Shown: positions 29,528 to 39,733 of the stretch, in pieces | Numbering within the stretch: position 1 is the stretch's first letter | Layout of the letters: every line of letters starts with the position of its first letter | Made by a program: the position numbers and the translations under genes | Notes under the pieces: model-generated | Databases searched by the model: none | Seen by the model: the letters and a program-made list of their open reading frames with translations, nothing else | What the model was told of the DNA's origin: nothing | DNA from: Flavobacteriales bacterium | GTDB taxonomy: Bacteria; Bacteroidota; Bacteroidia; Flavobacteriales_E; Vicingaceae | Assembly: GCA_013359255.1 (NCBI GenBank) | Contig: JABWCF010000003.1 | Location: 239,246-303,245 of the forward strand | DNA: 64,000 bases | Direction of reading: 5' to 3'

Positions 29528-32500
29528 TTAATACTCTACTTTTTCCATTTTTCTTACTAGTACGTGCGTATCGCGGTTTACGCCTACCGGCCCCCAATAG
29601 TTGAAGTGGTAAGTAAATTGTCCGTATCCACCGCACATTAAATTAGGTTTTAAGTGAACCCTAGTAAACGAGTTGTTCATTCCACCTCTTCTAGGCTCTC
29701 CATTTTTACCTCTTCTTTCTTGCGATTTTGGTATGTTATATGTTCTTTCTACAGCATGGTAAACAATACAAACACCTTTAGGAATACGTGCACTAACACA
29801 AGCACGGGTAACATAGGTTCCGTGGTCGTTATATACTTCTACATAATCGTTGTCTTTTATTCCTAATTCTTCTGCATCGGTTTCGCTCAACCAACAAGGC
29901 TCTCCGCCTCTTGAAAGAGTTAACATTCTTAATGTGTCACCGTATGTAGAGTGAATATGCCACTTTCCATGAGGAGTTAAACAATTTAATACTCTTGCTT
30001 TTCCATCGTTTACGGTTTTTCTTAAGTCGCCATAAGCTTCGGGGGTTGGAGAAGGTTTATAGGTGGATAAATGTTCTCCAAAAGCAATGTAAGCATCATG
30101 GTCGAGGTAAAAATGCTGTCTTCCTGTTAGCGTTCTCCATGGTACCATATAATCTACGTTATATGTATATGCGGCATACGTTCTACCTTCATGCATTAAT
30201 CCCGACCAAAGTGGTGAAGAATTGTAACGCTTTGGCTGAGCTTGTAAATCACGGTATTCCATCTCAATTTGCTCGTATCCGTCTCCTAATCTTTCTACTG
30301 CCTCCACCCCAATTTTTTTGCCCATTATTTCGTAAGCACGTTTTGTTAATTTTCCATTAGTGAGGGAGGATAATTTTAAAACTGCATTTACCGCTTCCAC
30401 ATCTTCTTTTAATGAAGGGTATTCTTTGCCTTCCCATTTTTGAACATGCTTTCTATCTGCTAACATTTCGGCATATACATCATCACAATGATAATGATTT
30501 CCGTGTGCACCTAAACCACTTTTAGCAACCCCTTCTCCTAGTGAAATGTATTTATTATAAATTTTCGTATAATCTCTTTCTACAAATGCAATTTTATGCA
30601 TGGTTTTACCGGGTATCGCTTCGCATTCTCCTTTGCTCCAATCTTGCAAACGTGGTTGGGTAATTTCATCTTTCGAATCGTGCGAAAGAGGAGAGTTAAC
30701 CACATCCTTCATCACTTCAGGAAGGTATTGTTTGGCCATTTCACTTATTCTTAAAGCCAACAACTCGAATATTTGCCAATCGGATTTTGATTCCCAAACA
30801 GGGTCTATTGCAGCCGATAATGGGTGGATAAAGGAGTGCATATCGGTTGAGTTGATATCGGCCTTTTCATACCATGATGCAGTAGGCAACACAATATCAG
30901 AATAAAGTGCAGAAGTGTCCATGCGGAAATTCACATCTATTACTAAATCCATTTTACCTCTGGCTCCTTCTTTTTTGAAAACGATATCTTCAACAATATC
31001 ACCTGCCACTTCATCGGCAATCTTATTCGTATGGGTTCCTAGATAATGGTCAAGAAAGTACTCATGCCCTTTTGCAGATGTTCCAATTGCGTTACCTTTC
31101 CAAATAAACCAAACGCGTGGAAAGTTAACTTCTTCATCGGGTTCAACCACTGCATGTTTCAGTTCCCCCGATTTTAGCTGATTTACGATATAATTTCTTA
31201 TTTCATCATCTGTCTTACACCCTGAGTTTTGAGCGTCTTTAACAATTTCGAAGTTATTTTTGTTGTATTGAGGATAGTAGGGCATCCAACCATTACGAAC
31301 TGCTTTTACTGCCCAATCAGCAGTATGTGTATGTGCTAGTTTATTTTCTGGAACTGAATTATAGAATTTTTGATTTCCATCGTATCTCCATTGAGAAGAG
31401 TTGATATAGTGCCAAATGGGGCCTTGTTGTAATCTAGGAATGGTTCCCCAATCTTTAGAACTCATTACGGTAGCCCAAGAATCCATAGGGGCTAATTTTT
31501 CCTGACCAACGTAGTGGTTCATACCGCCACCATTTTTACCGTTGCAACCAGTTAACATCTGAGCCATAATAGCTGCACGGTACATCAAATTTCCATGAAA
31601 CCAGTGGTTTATGGCAGCTCCCACAATTACCATACATTTGCCTTCTGTAACTTCGGCTGTATTTGCCCATTCCCGAGCTAATTGAATTACGGTATCTTTT
31701 CCAATTCCGGTAAAAATTTCTTGCCATGCAGGTGTATAGGCTTGGTTCTTTTCATCGTATGTTTTTGGATAGTCTCCTTCTAATCCTCTGCCTACCCCAT
31801 ACTGAGCCATTGTTAAATCGTAGATAGTAGCCACCGGAATTTTCTCTCCATTTGCAGCATTTATATATCTAACAGGAACACCTCTTAATGCTTTTTTATC
31901 TAAACCATACTCTACAAATTCTACTTGTAGTACTCCTTCATTCTTATTTAAAAATGTAAGTTCAGGATCGTATTCATTATTGGTTACACTATCTTCGTAT
32001 TTCAAATTCCAATTACCTTGTTTATCATCCCAACGGTGCCCCATGGTTCCTTTTGGTACAACTAAGTTTCCTGTTTTGGTGTCGAAATTCAAAAATTTCC
32101 AATCGCCATTCGAAATGTCTTTGTATTGTGCCATTTCATTCGCTCTTACCATTCTTCCGGGCACCAACTTGTCGCCTTCTTTATTTAGGCGTACTAAAAA
32201 CGGACAATCAGTATACCTTTTTACATAGTCAATAAAGTAGGGAACCTGTCTGTTTACATGATATTCTTGTAAAATGACATGTGTAACCGCCATCCAAAAT
32301 GCTCCATCAGAACCTGCATGAACTGGAATCCATTGGTCGGCATGCTTGGTAACCATGCTAAAGTCTGGCGACATAACAACAGTTTTAGTTCCATTATGAC
32401 GTGCCTCAGAGAAAAAGTGAATATCGGGTGTTCTAGTCATCCCTAAGTTAGCCCCCATAGAAACACAGAACTTAGAATGGTACCAGTCGGCACTTTCGCA

Positions 32501-33166
32501 CACATCTGTTTGTTCTCCCCAAATTTCGGGATATGCATTTGGCAAGTCACAGTACCAATCGTAGAAACTTAAATTTACACCACCCATTAGCTGAATATAG
32601 CGTGCTCCGGATGCATAACTTAACATACTTTTTGCAGGAATCGGAGCAAATCCGATAATTCTATCTGAGCCATATTTTTTAATAGTATATATATTTGCCG
32701 CAGTAATTAAATCTACTACCTCATTCCACTTTGCTCTTCTGAAACCTCCCTTTCCTCTCGCTCTTTGATAGCGTTTGCGTTTTTCGGGGTTTGATTGTAA
32801 GTTTTCCCAAGCCTTTACTATATCCCCGCCTACTGCTTCCTTCTCAGCATTAAATAAATCCATTAATGCTCCTCTTATAAGAGGGTACTTAACCCTTATC
32901 GGACTGTATAAGTACCAAGAATACGAAATACCTCTTTGGCAACCTCTAGGTTCGTAGGGTGGCACCTCTTTATTAAATTGTGGATAATCCACTTGTTGCA
33001 TTTCCCACACAACAATACCGTCTTTAACGTGTATTGCCCAAGAGCAGCCACCGGTACAGTTTACACCGTGTGTACTACGTACTACTTTATCGTATTGCCA
33101 ACGGTTACGATAAAACTCTTCCCATTTACGGGTTTTGGGTGATATAATATCTTCTATCCAGCTCAT
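29528..33166 (-). CDS. narG: Respiratory nitrate reductase alpha subunit (Mo-bisMGD)
   Basis: [94 protein letters not shown]; no TAT signal. Confidence 0.97.
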   Translation of the reverse strand: MSWIEDIISPKTRKWEEFYRNRWQYDKVVRSTHGVNCTGGCSWAIHVKDGIVVWEMQQVDYPQFNKEVPPYEPRGCQRGISYSWYLYSPIRVKYPLIRGALMDLFNAEKEAVGGDIVKAWENLQSNPEKRKRYQRARGKGGFRRAKWNEVVDLITAANIYTIKKYGSDRIIGFAPIPAKSMLSYASGARYIQLMGGVNLSFYDWYCDLPNAYPEIWGEQTDVCESADWYHSKFCVSMGANLGMTRTPDIHFFSEARHNGTKTVVMSPDFSMVTKHADQWIPVHAGSDGAFWMAVTHVILQEYHVNRQVPYFIDYVKRYTDCPFLVRLNKEGDKLVPGRMVRANEMAQYKDISNGDWKFLNFDTKTGNLVVPKGTMGHRWDDKQGNWNLKYEDSVTNNEYDPELTFLNKNEGVLQVEFVEYGLDKKALRGVPVRYINAANGEKIPVATIYDLTMAQYGVGRGLEGDYPKTYDEKNQAYTPAWQEIFTGIGKDTVIQLAREWANTAEVTEGKCMVIVGAAINHWFHGNLMYRAAIMAQMLTGCNGKNGGGMNHYVGQEKLAPMDSWATVMSSKDWGTIPRLQQGPIWHYINSSQWRYDGNQKFYNSVPENKLAHTHTADWAVKAVRNGWMPYYPQYNKNNFEIVKDAQNSGCKTDDEIRNYIVNQLKSGELKHAVVEPDEEVNFPRVWFIWKGNAIGTSAKGHEYFLDHYLGTHTNKIADEVAGDIVEDIVFKKEGARGKMDLVIDVNFRMDTSALYSDIVLPTASWYEKADINSTDMHSFIHPLSAAIDPVWESKSDWQIFELLALRISEMAKQYLPEVMKDVVNSPLSHDSKDEITQPRLQDWSKGECEAIPGKTMHKIAFVERDYTKIYNKYISLGEGVAKSGLGAHGNHYHCDDVYAEMLADRKHVQKWEGKEYPSLKEDVEAVNAVLKLSSLTNGKLTKRAYEIMGKKIGVEAVERLGDGYEQIEMEYRDLQAQPKRYNSSPLWSGLMHEGRTYAAYTYNVDYMVPWRTLTGRQHFYLDHDAYIAFGEHLSTYKPSPTPEAYGDLRKTVNDGKARVLNCLTPHGKWHIHSTYGDTLRMLTLSRGGEPCWLSETDAEELGIKDNDYVEVYNDHGTYVTRACVSARIPKGVCIVYHAVERTYNIPKSQERRGKNGEPRRGGMNNSFTRVHLKPNLMCGGYGQFTYHFNYWGPVGVNRDTHVLVRKMEKVEY

Positions 33167-33186
33167 ATTATTTGGTTTTTAATTTC

Positions 33187-34083
33187 TTAATTAGATGACT
33201 TTATTTGACGATTATAGATATCGTATTTAACATTATTTTTTTTGCGGTTGTACCAAAGCAATGCAATTAGAATAAGGAGCACTACCAAGGCAATACCTCC
33301 ACCATAAATAAAGATGCCGTTTCCTGAATTGCTTACCTGATAAATATTGCTTTTGTCGGCATCGTATAAAAAAGCCGATACCAACCTAACTTCCTCATCG
33401 GTTAAAGGCCTGTTTTTATAGGAATGGGCCATGGCCGGGAACGGGAAAGATTTTAAGATGCCTTGGAGACCTGCATCTCCACCTAATCGGCTATAAACAG
33501 AGGTTAAATCTTTGGCCAATAAACCTCCGGCAGGCACTTGCTCATTTGAAACATTATGACAAGAAAGACATGATGGTCCTCCGTTTACAAAAGAGGTTTT
33601 ACCGCTAAATAACTCGGAACCTTTCTTGATATCTTCTTTTGAAGCAACTTCAGAACCAGGCATTGCAGGTTCATTTGATGTGGCTGTTTCAACTACTTCT
33701 ACAGTTGCTGCTTGCTCAGCTTCAGCAGGACTTTGACTGGCAATATGTGCTATTATAGCTTTAATATCAGCATCGGGCAAATTAAAGTCGGGCATTACTA
33801 CTTTGAATTCATCAAAAATAGCCTTGGCATCAGCATCTCCGCTATTTATTAAACTTTGAGAGGCTTTTATAAATTTACCAAGCCACTCTTCGCTGCGTTT
33901 ATTGGTTACGCCTTTTAAGTCGGGACCTACTAATCTGCCTTTACCTATGCTATGACAGGCACTGCAGTTTGTTTTAAATAAAGCGGCACCGTCTTGTGCC
34001 ATTAACAAACCAGCAGGGAAAAAAAGTGCACTCCACAAGAGTGCTGCCTTTAAATTCGTTTTGATTTTTCTTTCGTTGTTCAT
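33187..34083 (-). CDS. narC: Membrane-anchored diheme cytochrome c, narC-like
   Basis: Signal peptide; CSACHS and CLSCHN; C-terminal TM IFIYGGGIALVVLLILIALLWYNRKK; immediately upstream of and co-directional with narG. Confidence 0.78.
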   Translation of the reverse strand: MNNERKIKTNLKAALLWSALFFPAGLLMAQDGAALFKTNCSACHSIGKGRLVGPDLKGVTNKRSEEWLGKFIKASQSLINSGDADAKAIFDEFKVVMPDFNLPDADIKAIIAHIASQSPAEAEQAATVEVVETATSNEPAMPGSEVASKEDIKKGSELFSGKTSFVNGGPSCLSCHNVSNEQVPAGGLLAKDLTSVYSRLGGDAGLQGILKSFPFPAMAHSYKNRPLTDEEVRLVSAFLYDADKSNIYQVSNSGNGIFIYGGGIALVVLLILIALLWYNRKKNNVKYDIYNRQIKSSN

Positions 34084-34185
34084 GGAATTATACCTTTTTA
34101 ATTTTTATGTATTGTGGTTGCTCTTTCCGTTTGTAAAAGTGCTATTGACTGTTCGCAAGCAAAATGATTATTCTCAGTTCTATTT

Positions 34186-34199
34186 ATGATACTTATCAT
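34186..34199 (-). promoter_or_regulatory. Fnr-type palindrome ATGATACTTATCAT upstream of narC
   Basis: Perfect ATGAT-N4-ATCAT; 103 bp upstream of the narC start codon; no strong -7 element at the exact spacing. Confidence 0.6.
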
Positions 34200-34294
34200 A
34201 ATTAAATGCTTTGAAAAATGTCGCATACGTTTAATATTGAGCGAAAATATCTATCATTGGCGTACCCAAACAATGATTCGTGTTATGTTAATTT

Positions 34295-34308
34295 ATGAGA
34301 TAAATCAT
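34295..34308 (-). promoter_or_regulatory. Second Fnr-type palindrome ATGAGATAAATCAT upstream of narC
   Basis: One mismatch to ATGAT-N4-ATCAT; in the same intergenic region. Confidence 0.45.
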
Positions 34309-34449
34309 AAATAACATAGTGAGCTCTTTTTCAAATAGGTGTGCTTTTTATGAGGCTTTAAATGAAAAAAACTGTGCAAAATTTATTGAGCTTTCTACGA
34401 TATGACACCCGAAAATAAAAGAATTTGAAATGTAGAGAAATATATGGGT

Positions 34450-35364
34450 TTACTTTGGGTCAATATCTTCTTTTATTTTTTTACCTAAATAGTAGGAAAG
34501 TTGCTGTGCCGAATAAAAATGCAGATGGGAGCCGTCATAGGAATTATAATTAAATCGGTTTTCTATCTCAATCCATTTTCCGCCTGCCATTTCAATTTTT
34601 TTTATGAACTCTTTCTCGTTAAAACCGCTGATATTATTTTCTAAAGTTTCCATGTTGACTGTTGTTGGCGGACGAAAAGCATATACTTTTATGTTTTTAT
34701 TTTTCCATTCTTTTACTTTTTGCAGCAACACAGCAACTACAGTATCGCTTACTTGGTTATTTTCAAATTCTATTTTGTATGAGGTTAATGCTTCATTAGA
34801 GTTTGCTGGAACTTTGTACGATTCTACCCAACCGTCCTTATGGAATTTTTCGAAATATGTAACGGTATCCGGATGTAATAGTTTTTGAATATTAAAAGGT
34901 TCGAAATAAGATAAAAACGGGTAGAAATACATTCGTTCTATTGTTTCTCCTTTGTTTCGGTTTTGTTCTTCTAAAAAATGCTCGTTTAGTTGAGCCTTAG
35001 GGGTTAATGAAAAAGGGGTTATACCTAAGACCACTATGTTCAAAGAAGTGTGAAGGAGCTTGTTTTCTACTGCGTTATAAATGGTTTTATTGTGTCCGCC
35101 CGATGAAAATCCGAAATTAAGTGTGTGTAAATAGTTTATGTTTACTCCTTTATTAAAACTATTTACATCTATTCCTCTGTAAACTCTAGAGTCTCCCTCA
35201 AAAATTACATTGTATTTTTTGTTACTATGTACCTTGTACGCCCAAAAGTGTTTTCGGAAAATTTCCGATGAAGGCTCATTCTTTTTTACAATTCTCGCAA
35301 TACCTGCCAACGTTAGAAACAGGGTAATTGTAAGAGCCAGTTTTTTGTAATATCTGTTATTCAT
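34450..35364 (-). CDS. SGNH/DHHW-like exported protein paired with MBOAT
   Basis: N-terminal TM anchor; VIFEGDSRVYRGIDVNSF (GDS-like) and YDGSHLHFYSAQQL near C-terminus. Confidence 0.65.
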   Translation of the reverse strand: MNNRYYKKLALTITLFLTLAGIARIVKKNEPSSEIFRKHFWAYKVHSNKKYNVIFEGDSRVYRGIDVNSFNKGVNINYLHTLNFGFSSGGHNKTIYNAVENKLLHTSLNIVVLGITPFSLTPKAQLNEHFLEEQNRNKGETIERMYFYPFLSYFEPFNIQKLLHPDTVTYFEKFHKDGWVESYKVPANSNEALTSYKIEFENNQVSDTVVAVLLQKVKEWKNKNIKVYAFRPPTTVNMETLENNISGFNEKEFIKKIEMAGGKWIEIENRFNYNSYDGSHLHFYSAQQLSYYLGKKIKEDIDPK

Positions 35365-35376
35365 TTTGTATCTATG

Positions 35377-36795
35377 CTAAAACTGAAAATAAATAAATTC
35401 AGCCTCCGGCCCTCTGAAATAAATAGAGGAGAAGACACAAAAGCTCACTGTAAAAACTTCAACCCAATTTATTTTCGAAATATTTTTAACTCTTTCTGAT
35501 TTGCATTTTAAATAATACGTTAATTCGGATAAAATTCCCATGCATAAAAAAAGTATTGCGGCAGCATATACGCTAAATATACCCGATTCAGTTGTAAATA
35601 AAAAAAGTGTGCCTATTATGTGTATCGCCTGTTGTACATCGTTTGCTCTAAAAAAAACCCAAGCTAATAAAACTTGAAATAAAACGAATACAAACATTAA
35701 TAAGTCGCTTATCCGGTTTTTCGGAAATGTTTTTACCCCATTAAAAATTCTTTCTAAACTTAAAAAAAAGGCATGTACCATTCCCCAAATAATAAATGTA
35801 AAGGACGCTCCGTGCCATAAACCTGAAATTATCATTGTAATCCACATGTTTTTGTGGGCGTTTATTTTTCCATTTTTAGAACCTCCTAAAGGAATGTAAA
35901 CATAATCTCGAAACCATGTAGAGAGAGAAATATGCCAGCGACTCCAAAAATCTTTCATTGAGGAAGCTAAATAGGGATGATTGAAATTCATTTTGAAATG
36001 ATATCCCATCCATTTTGCTATTCCTCTTGCAATAAGACTGTATCCACTAAAGTCGAAATAAATTTGAAAGGCAAAACATAACATCGTTATCCACCAAAAT
36101 TCGGAAGAATCGAATGATGCTTTTCCTGAAAAAGCATCATTTACAATAGTAGATAAATTGTCGGCAATGGCAGTTTTTTGAAAAAATCCGTAGGCCACTA
36201 GTTTTGTTCCGTGCCAAATTTGTATTGCATTTGCTTTTCTTTCTTGTAACAACTGCCCCAGTATATCTTTTGCACGAATAATAGGGCCTGCTACTAATTG
36301 CGGAAACATAGAGAGATAAGCAAAGAAGTGAAAAATGTTTTTAACCGGAGAAAGTCGGTTTCTGTAAATATCTATGGTATAACTCATAGACTGGAATGTG
36401 TAGAAACTAATGCCCACCGGAACAATGAGGGCAAATTCAGGAATCTGTTCCTGCAGATTTGTGTGTATTCCTGCTGCAAAAAAACCACGGTCTACTATCG
36501 ATGCAAAAAAACTGCTGTATTTAAAAATAGCCAATGAGCCAATGTTTCCGAGTAATGAGAGTATAAAAAAATGTTTTCTATAGTTCGGAAAATTTACGAT
36601 GGCTTTTCCTGCAAAGAAATCTATCAGTCCACTGCCTATAATGAGAAAAAGGAAGCGCCAATCCCACCAACCATAAAATATAAATGAGGCAATCGTAATA
36701 TAAATCCACCTGCTTTTATCTTTTTTATTTGCGAGTTTCCAAAAAGAAAAAAATAAAAATATAAAGAGGAGAAAAACAAAAGAGTTAAATATCAT
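35377..36795 (-). CDS. MBOAT family O-acyltransferase (AlgI/DltB-like)
   Basis: YFDFSGYSLIARGIAKWMGYHFKMNFNHPYLASSMKDFWSRWHISLSTWFRDYVYIPLGGSKNGK; MIISGLWHGASFTFIIWGMVHA. Confidence 0.93.
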   Translation of the reverse strand: MIFNSFVFLLFIFLFFSFWKLANKKDKSRWIYITIASFIFYGWWDWRFLFLIIGSGLIDFFAGKAIVNFPNYRKHFFILSLLGNIGSLAIFKYSSFFASIVDRGFFAAGIHTNLQEQIPEFALIVPVGISFYTFQSMSYTIDIYRNRLSPVKNIFHFFAYLSMFPQLVAGPIIRAKDILGQLLQERKANAIQIWHGTKLVAYGFFQKTAIADNLSTIVNDAFSGKASFDSSEFWWITMLCFAFQIYFDFSGYSLIARGIAKWMGYHFKMNFNHPYLASSMKDFWSRWHISLSTWFRDYVYIPLGGSKNGKINAHKNMWITMIISGLWHGASFTFIIWGMVHAFFLSLERIFNGVKTFPKNRISDLLMFVFVLFQVLLAWVFFRANDVQQAIHIIGTLFLFTTESGIFSVYAAAILFLCMGILSELTYYLKCKSERVKNISKINWVEVFTVSFCVFSSIYFRGPEAEFIYFQF

Positions 36796-36822
36796 CTAGC
36801 GTGTAAACTCAGTACTTTAAAG

Positions 36823-36862
36823 AAAACCTCACTTATTTTGCATTTAAAATAAGTGAGGTTTT
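36823..36862 (-). terminator. Perfect 17-bp stem hairpin 3' of the ribonucleotide reductase gene
   Basis: aaaacctcacttatttt gcattt aaaataagtgaggtttt, 3 nt after the stop. Confidence 0.85.
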
Positions 36863-36865
36863 ATG

Positions 36866-39478
36866 CTAACCGCATTTAGAGTGGCCGCAACTTTTACAGT
36901 TTAAACAACCTTCTTCATACACTAAGGATTCGTCTCCGCAACTTGGACATACATTATCTGAGGGTATGGTGCCATTTGGAATAAATTTTTTAAGTGCTCT
37001 AACTACACCGTTTTTCCATGTGTTTAACAAGTCATCACTAAGCTGTAAGTCGGAAACCATATCAACTACATATTCTATGGGCATTCCGTGGCGTAATACA
37101 CCCGATATTAAGCGGGCATAGTTCCAGTATTCTTTGTTAAATGTTCTGGAAAGTCCTTCTATAGTGGTTTTGTATCCACTTTTATCGGTATATTGAAAAT
37201 CGTAGCGGGATTTACCATCGCCATTTTTACTTTTTATTACCCATCCTTTATCTACTTTAGAAAGTATGGCAAATGATTCTTCTGCTTTTCCGGTAAAAAT
37301 TTCGTAGGGCCTCTCGTTTAATAAACCCACAACAGCAATCCAGTCTTCTTCGTTATTTTTAAATTTTATAATCTCGGCATCTAAAACCTGCGGGCGTTTT
37401 GGTGCATTTGTTTCAGTAAATATATTTTGTTTTTCTTTCTTTTTATCGCTATCGGAAACTAATACTCCGGAGCGAGATCCATCTCTGTAAACGGTAATGC
37501 CTTTGCAACCGCTTTTCCAAGCAGTAAGGTAAATTTCGCTTATTAATTCTTCGGTTACATCGTTGGGCACATTTACGGTAACACTAATGGAATGGTCTAC
37601 CCATTTTTGTATGGCTCCCTGCATTTTTACTTTTGCTACCCAGTCTACGTCATTTGCTGTTGCTTTGTAGAAGGGCGATTTAGCAACAATTTTTTGCAGT
37701 TTGGCATCGTCCATCTTTTCAACTTCTTCTACATTGTATCCGTTAATTTTTAACCATTCGGTAAACTTGTGATGAAATACGTGGTATTCTTCCCACGAAT
37801 CTCCAATCTCATCAACAAAAGAAACTTTTGCATTTTTATCGTTCGGGTTTACTTTTTTTCTTCTTTTATAAGCGGGTAAAAACACAGGCTCTATTCCGGA
37901 GGTAGTCTGGGTCATAATACTTGTTGTGCCCGTGGGGGCAATGGTAAGCATGGCAATGTTTCTTCTGCCTACTTTTGTCATCTCTTTATAAAGGGCTTCG
38001 TCTTCTTTTTTAATGCGTTGAATAAATGGATTTTTTTCTTCGCGTATCGCATCATAAATACGAAATGTTCCTCTGTCTTTTGCCAGCTGTACCGAACTCC
38101 TAAAACATTCTATGGCCAATGTTTTATGTACTTGTACAGAGAAATCGAGAGCCTCATCGGTTCCATATCGCATTCCAAGTGCGGCAAACATATCGCCTTC
38201 GGCTGTTATTCCAACACCGGTTCTTCTTCCGTCAAGGCATTTTGTTTTTATTTTTTTCCACAATTCAGATTCTACTCTTTTGGTTTCCATCGATTCGGGA
38301 TCGGACTCTATTTTGTGGATAATCTTATCTATTTTTTCTATTTCTAAGTCTACAATATCGTCCATAATCCTTAATGCTAATCCGGAATGCTTTTTAAACA
38401 AATCGAAATTAAACTTCGCTTGCTTAGTAAAAGGATTTTCTACATAACTATATAAGTTTACTGCTAACAACCGACAGCTATCGTACGGGCAAAGTGGAAT
38501 TTCTCCGCAAGGGTTGGTAGATACTGTTCTGAAACCTAAGTCCGAATAACAATCGGGTATAGATTCGCGGATTACAGTATCCCAAAAAAGCACTCCGGGT
38601 TCTGCCGATTTCCACGCATTATGTATGATTTTATTCCAAATTTTTTGGGCATCGGCCTCTACTTCAATTTTTGGTTTTTCTGTATTAATGGGAAATTGTT
38701 GTTTATAGGGAGCATTTTGTACCACCGCATTCATAAACTCATCATCTATTTTTACCGAAACATTGGCCCCTGTTACTTTAGTGCCATCCATCTTAGCATC
38801 AATAAATCCTTCGGCATCGGGGTGTTTTATCGAGATGGAAAGCATTAGTGCTCCTCTTCTTCCATCTTGAGCTACCTCGCGGGTAGAATTGGAATAACGC
38901 TCCATAAAAGGCACCACTCCGGTTGACGTGAGAGCACTGTTTAGTACGGGAGTCCCTTTAGGACGAATGTGGGAAAGATCGTGCCCCACTCCTCCTCTTC
39001 TTTTCATCAGCTGTACTTGTTCTTCATCTATTTTCATTACGGCACCATACGAATCGGAAGGACCATCATTTCCTATTACGAAGCAATTCGATAGAGAGGC
39101 GATTTGATAATCGTTTCCTATACCTGTCATGGGGCCACCTTGTGGTACAATGTATTTAAAATCTTTTAGTACGTCATAAATTTCCTGCAGGGAAAGGGGG
39201 CTTTCGTATTTTTCTTCTATTCGTGCCACTTCTTTTGCAATTCTCCAATGCATTTCATCGGGATTTTTTTCGAAGAAATTTCCATAAGAATCTTTTAATG
39301 CATATTTGTTTAACCAAACATTTGCAGCTAGCTCATCACCCTTAAAATAAGCAATAGAACTTTCGAGTACCTCTTCGTAGGTGTAAGAGTTAGATTTCGT
39401 TTCAGAATTTTGCTTCTTTTTATTTGATTTCACTTCTTCTTGATTTGCTGTTTCTGCTTGATTAATAAGTTGTTCCAT
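36866..39478 (-). CDS. nrdJ: Adenosylcobalamin-dependent (class II) ribonucleoside-diphosphate reductase
   Basis: GGVGHDLSHIRPKGTPV, NPCGEIPLCPYDSCRL, IAPTGTTSIMTQTTSGIEPVF, C-terminal CPSCGDESLVYEEGCLNCKSCGHSKCG; Met at 39478 (MEQLINQ) preferred to 39586. Confidence 0.9.
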   Translation of the reverse strand: MEQLINQAETANQEEVKSNKKKQNSETKSNSYTYEEVLESSIAYFKGDELAANVWLNKYALKDSYGNFFEKNPDEMHWRIAKEVARIEEKYESPLSLQEIYDVLKDFKYIVPQGGPMTGIGNDYQIASLSNCFVIGNDGPSDSYGAVMKIDEEQVQLMKRRGGVGHDLSHIRPKGTPVLNSALTSTGVVPFMERYSNSTREVAQDGRRGALMLSISIKHPDAEGFIDAKMDGTKVTGANVSVKIDDEFMNAVVQNAPYKQQFPINTEKPKIEVEADAQKIWNKIIHNAWKSAEPGVLFWDTVIRESIPDCYSDLGFRTVSTNPCGEIPLCPYDSCRLLAVNLYSYVENPFTKQAKFNFDLFKKHSGLALRIMDDIVDLEIEKIDKIIHKIESDPESMETKRVESELWKKIKTKCLDGRRTGVGITAEGDMFAALGMRYGTDEALDFSVQVHKTLAIECFRSSVQLAKDRGTFRIYDAIREEKNPFIQRIKKEDEALYKEMTKVGRRNIAMLTIAPTGTTSIMTQTTSGIEPVFLPAYKRRKKVNPNDKNAKVSFVDEIGDSWEEYHVFHHKFTEWLKINGYNVEEVEKMDDAKLQKIVAKSPFYKATANDVDWVAKVKMQGAIQKWVDHSISVTVNVPNDVTEELISEIYLTAWKSGCKGITVYRDGSRSGVLVSDSDKKKEKQNIFTETNAPKRPQVLDAEIIKFKNNEEDWIAVVGLLNERPYEIFTGKAEESFAILSKVDKGWVIKSKNGDGKSRYDFQYTDKSGYKTTIEGLSRTFNKEYWNYARLISGVLRHGMPIEYVVDMVSDLQLSDDLLNTWKNGVVRALKKFIPNGTIPSDNVCPSCGDESLVYEEGCLNCKSCGHSKCG

Positions 39479-39733
39479 ATAGATCGTTGAATGTTTTGTA
39501 AAGTTTTTTGGAGTGCATTTTTGACCACCGCAAGATAGAAAGACTATACTTTTAGTTTTTTTCTTGCCGATATATTTTATCAACAAAATTTATCTTACAA
39601 ATTGATTTTGGTTTTATAAAAAAATTTTATAAAATAGGGCCGCACTTTTATTTAAATAAATTGTAAAAATTTATTTGTGCAGAAAGCCAAAAGTTTGAAA
39701 ATCTTATAAAAATAAGGATGTACAAGACATTAT

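Noticed and set aside
28009-34083. Nitrite oxidoreductase (NXR) rather than nitrate reductase, because a cytochrome c precedes the alpha subunit as in Nitrobacter nxr operons
   Set aside because: No nxrX-like gene between alpha and beta; intact narJ/narI; associated hemN, class II RNR and Fnr-type sites point to anaerobic nitrate reduction. A NarG/NxrA tree would decide.
36866-39586. N-terminal extension MLIKYIGKKKTKSIVFLSCGGQKC of the ribonucleotide reductase
   Set aside because: Extension looks like translated 5' UTR; MEQLINQ at 39478 is the more plausible start.
39654-39676. aaataaatt-gtaaa-aatttattt as the moeA terminator
   Set aside because: AT-only 9-bp stem without a GC core; too weak to support on sequence alone.
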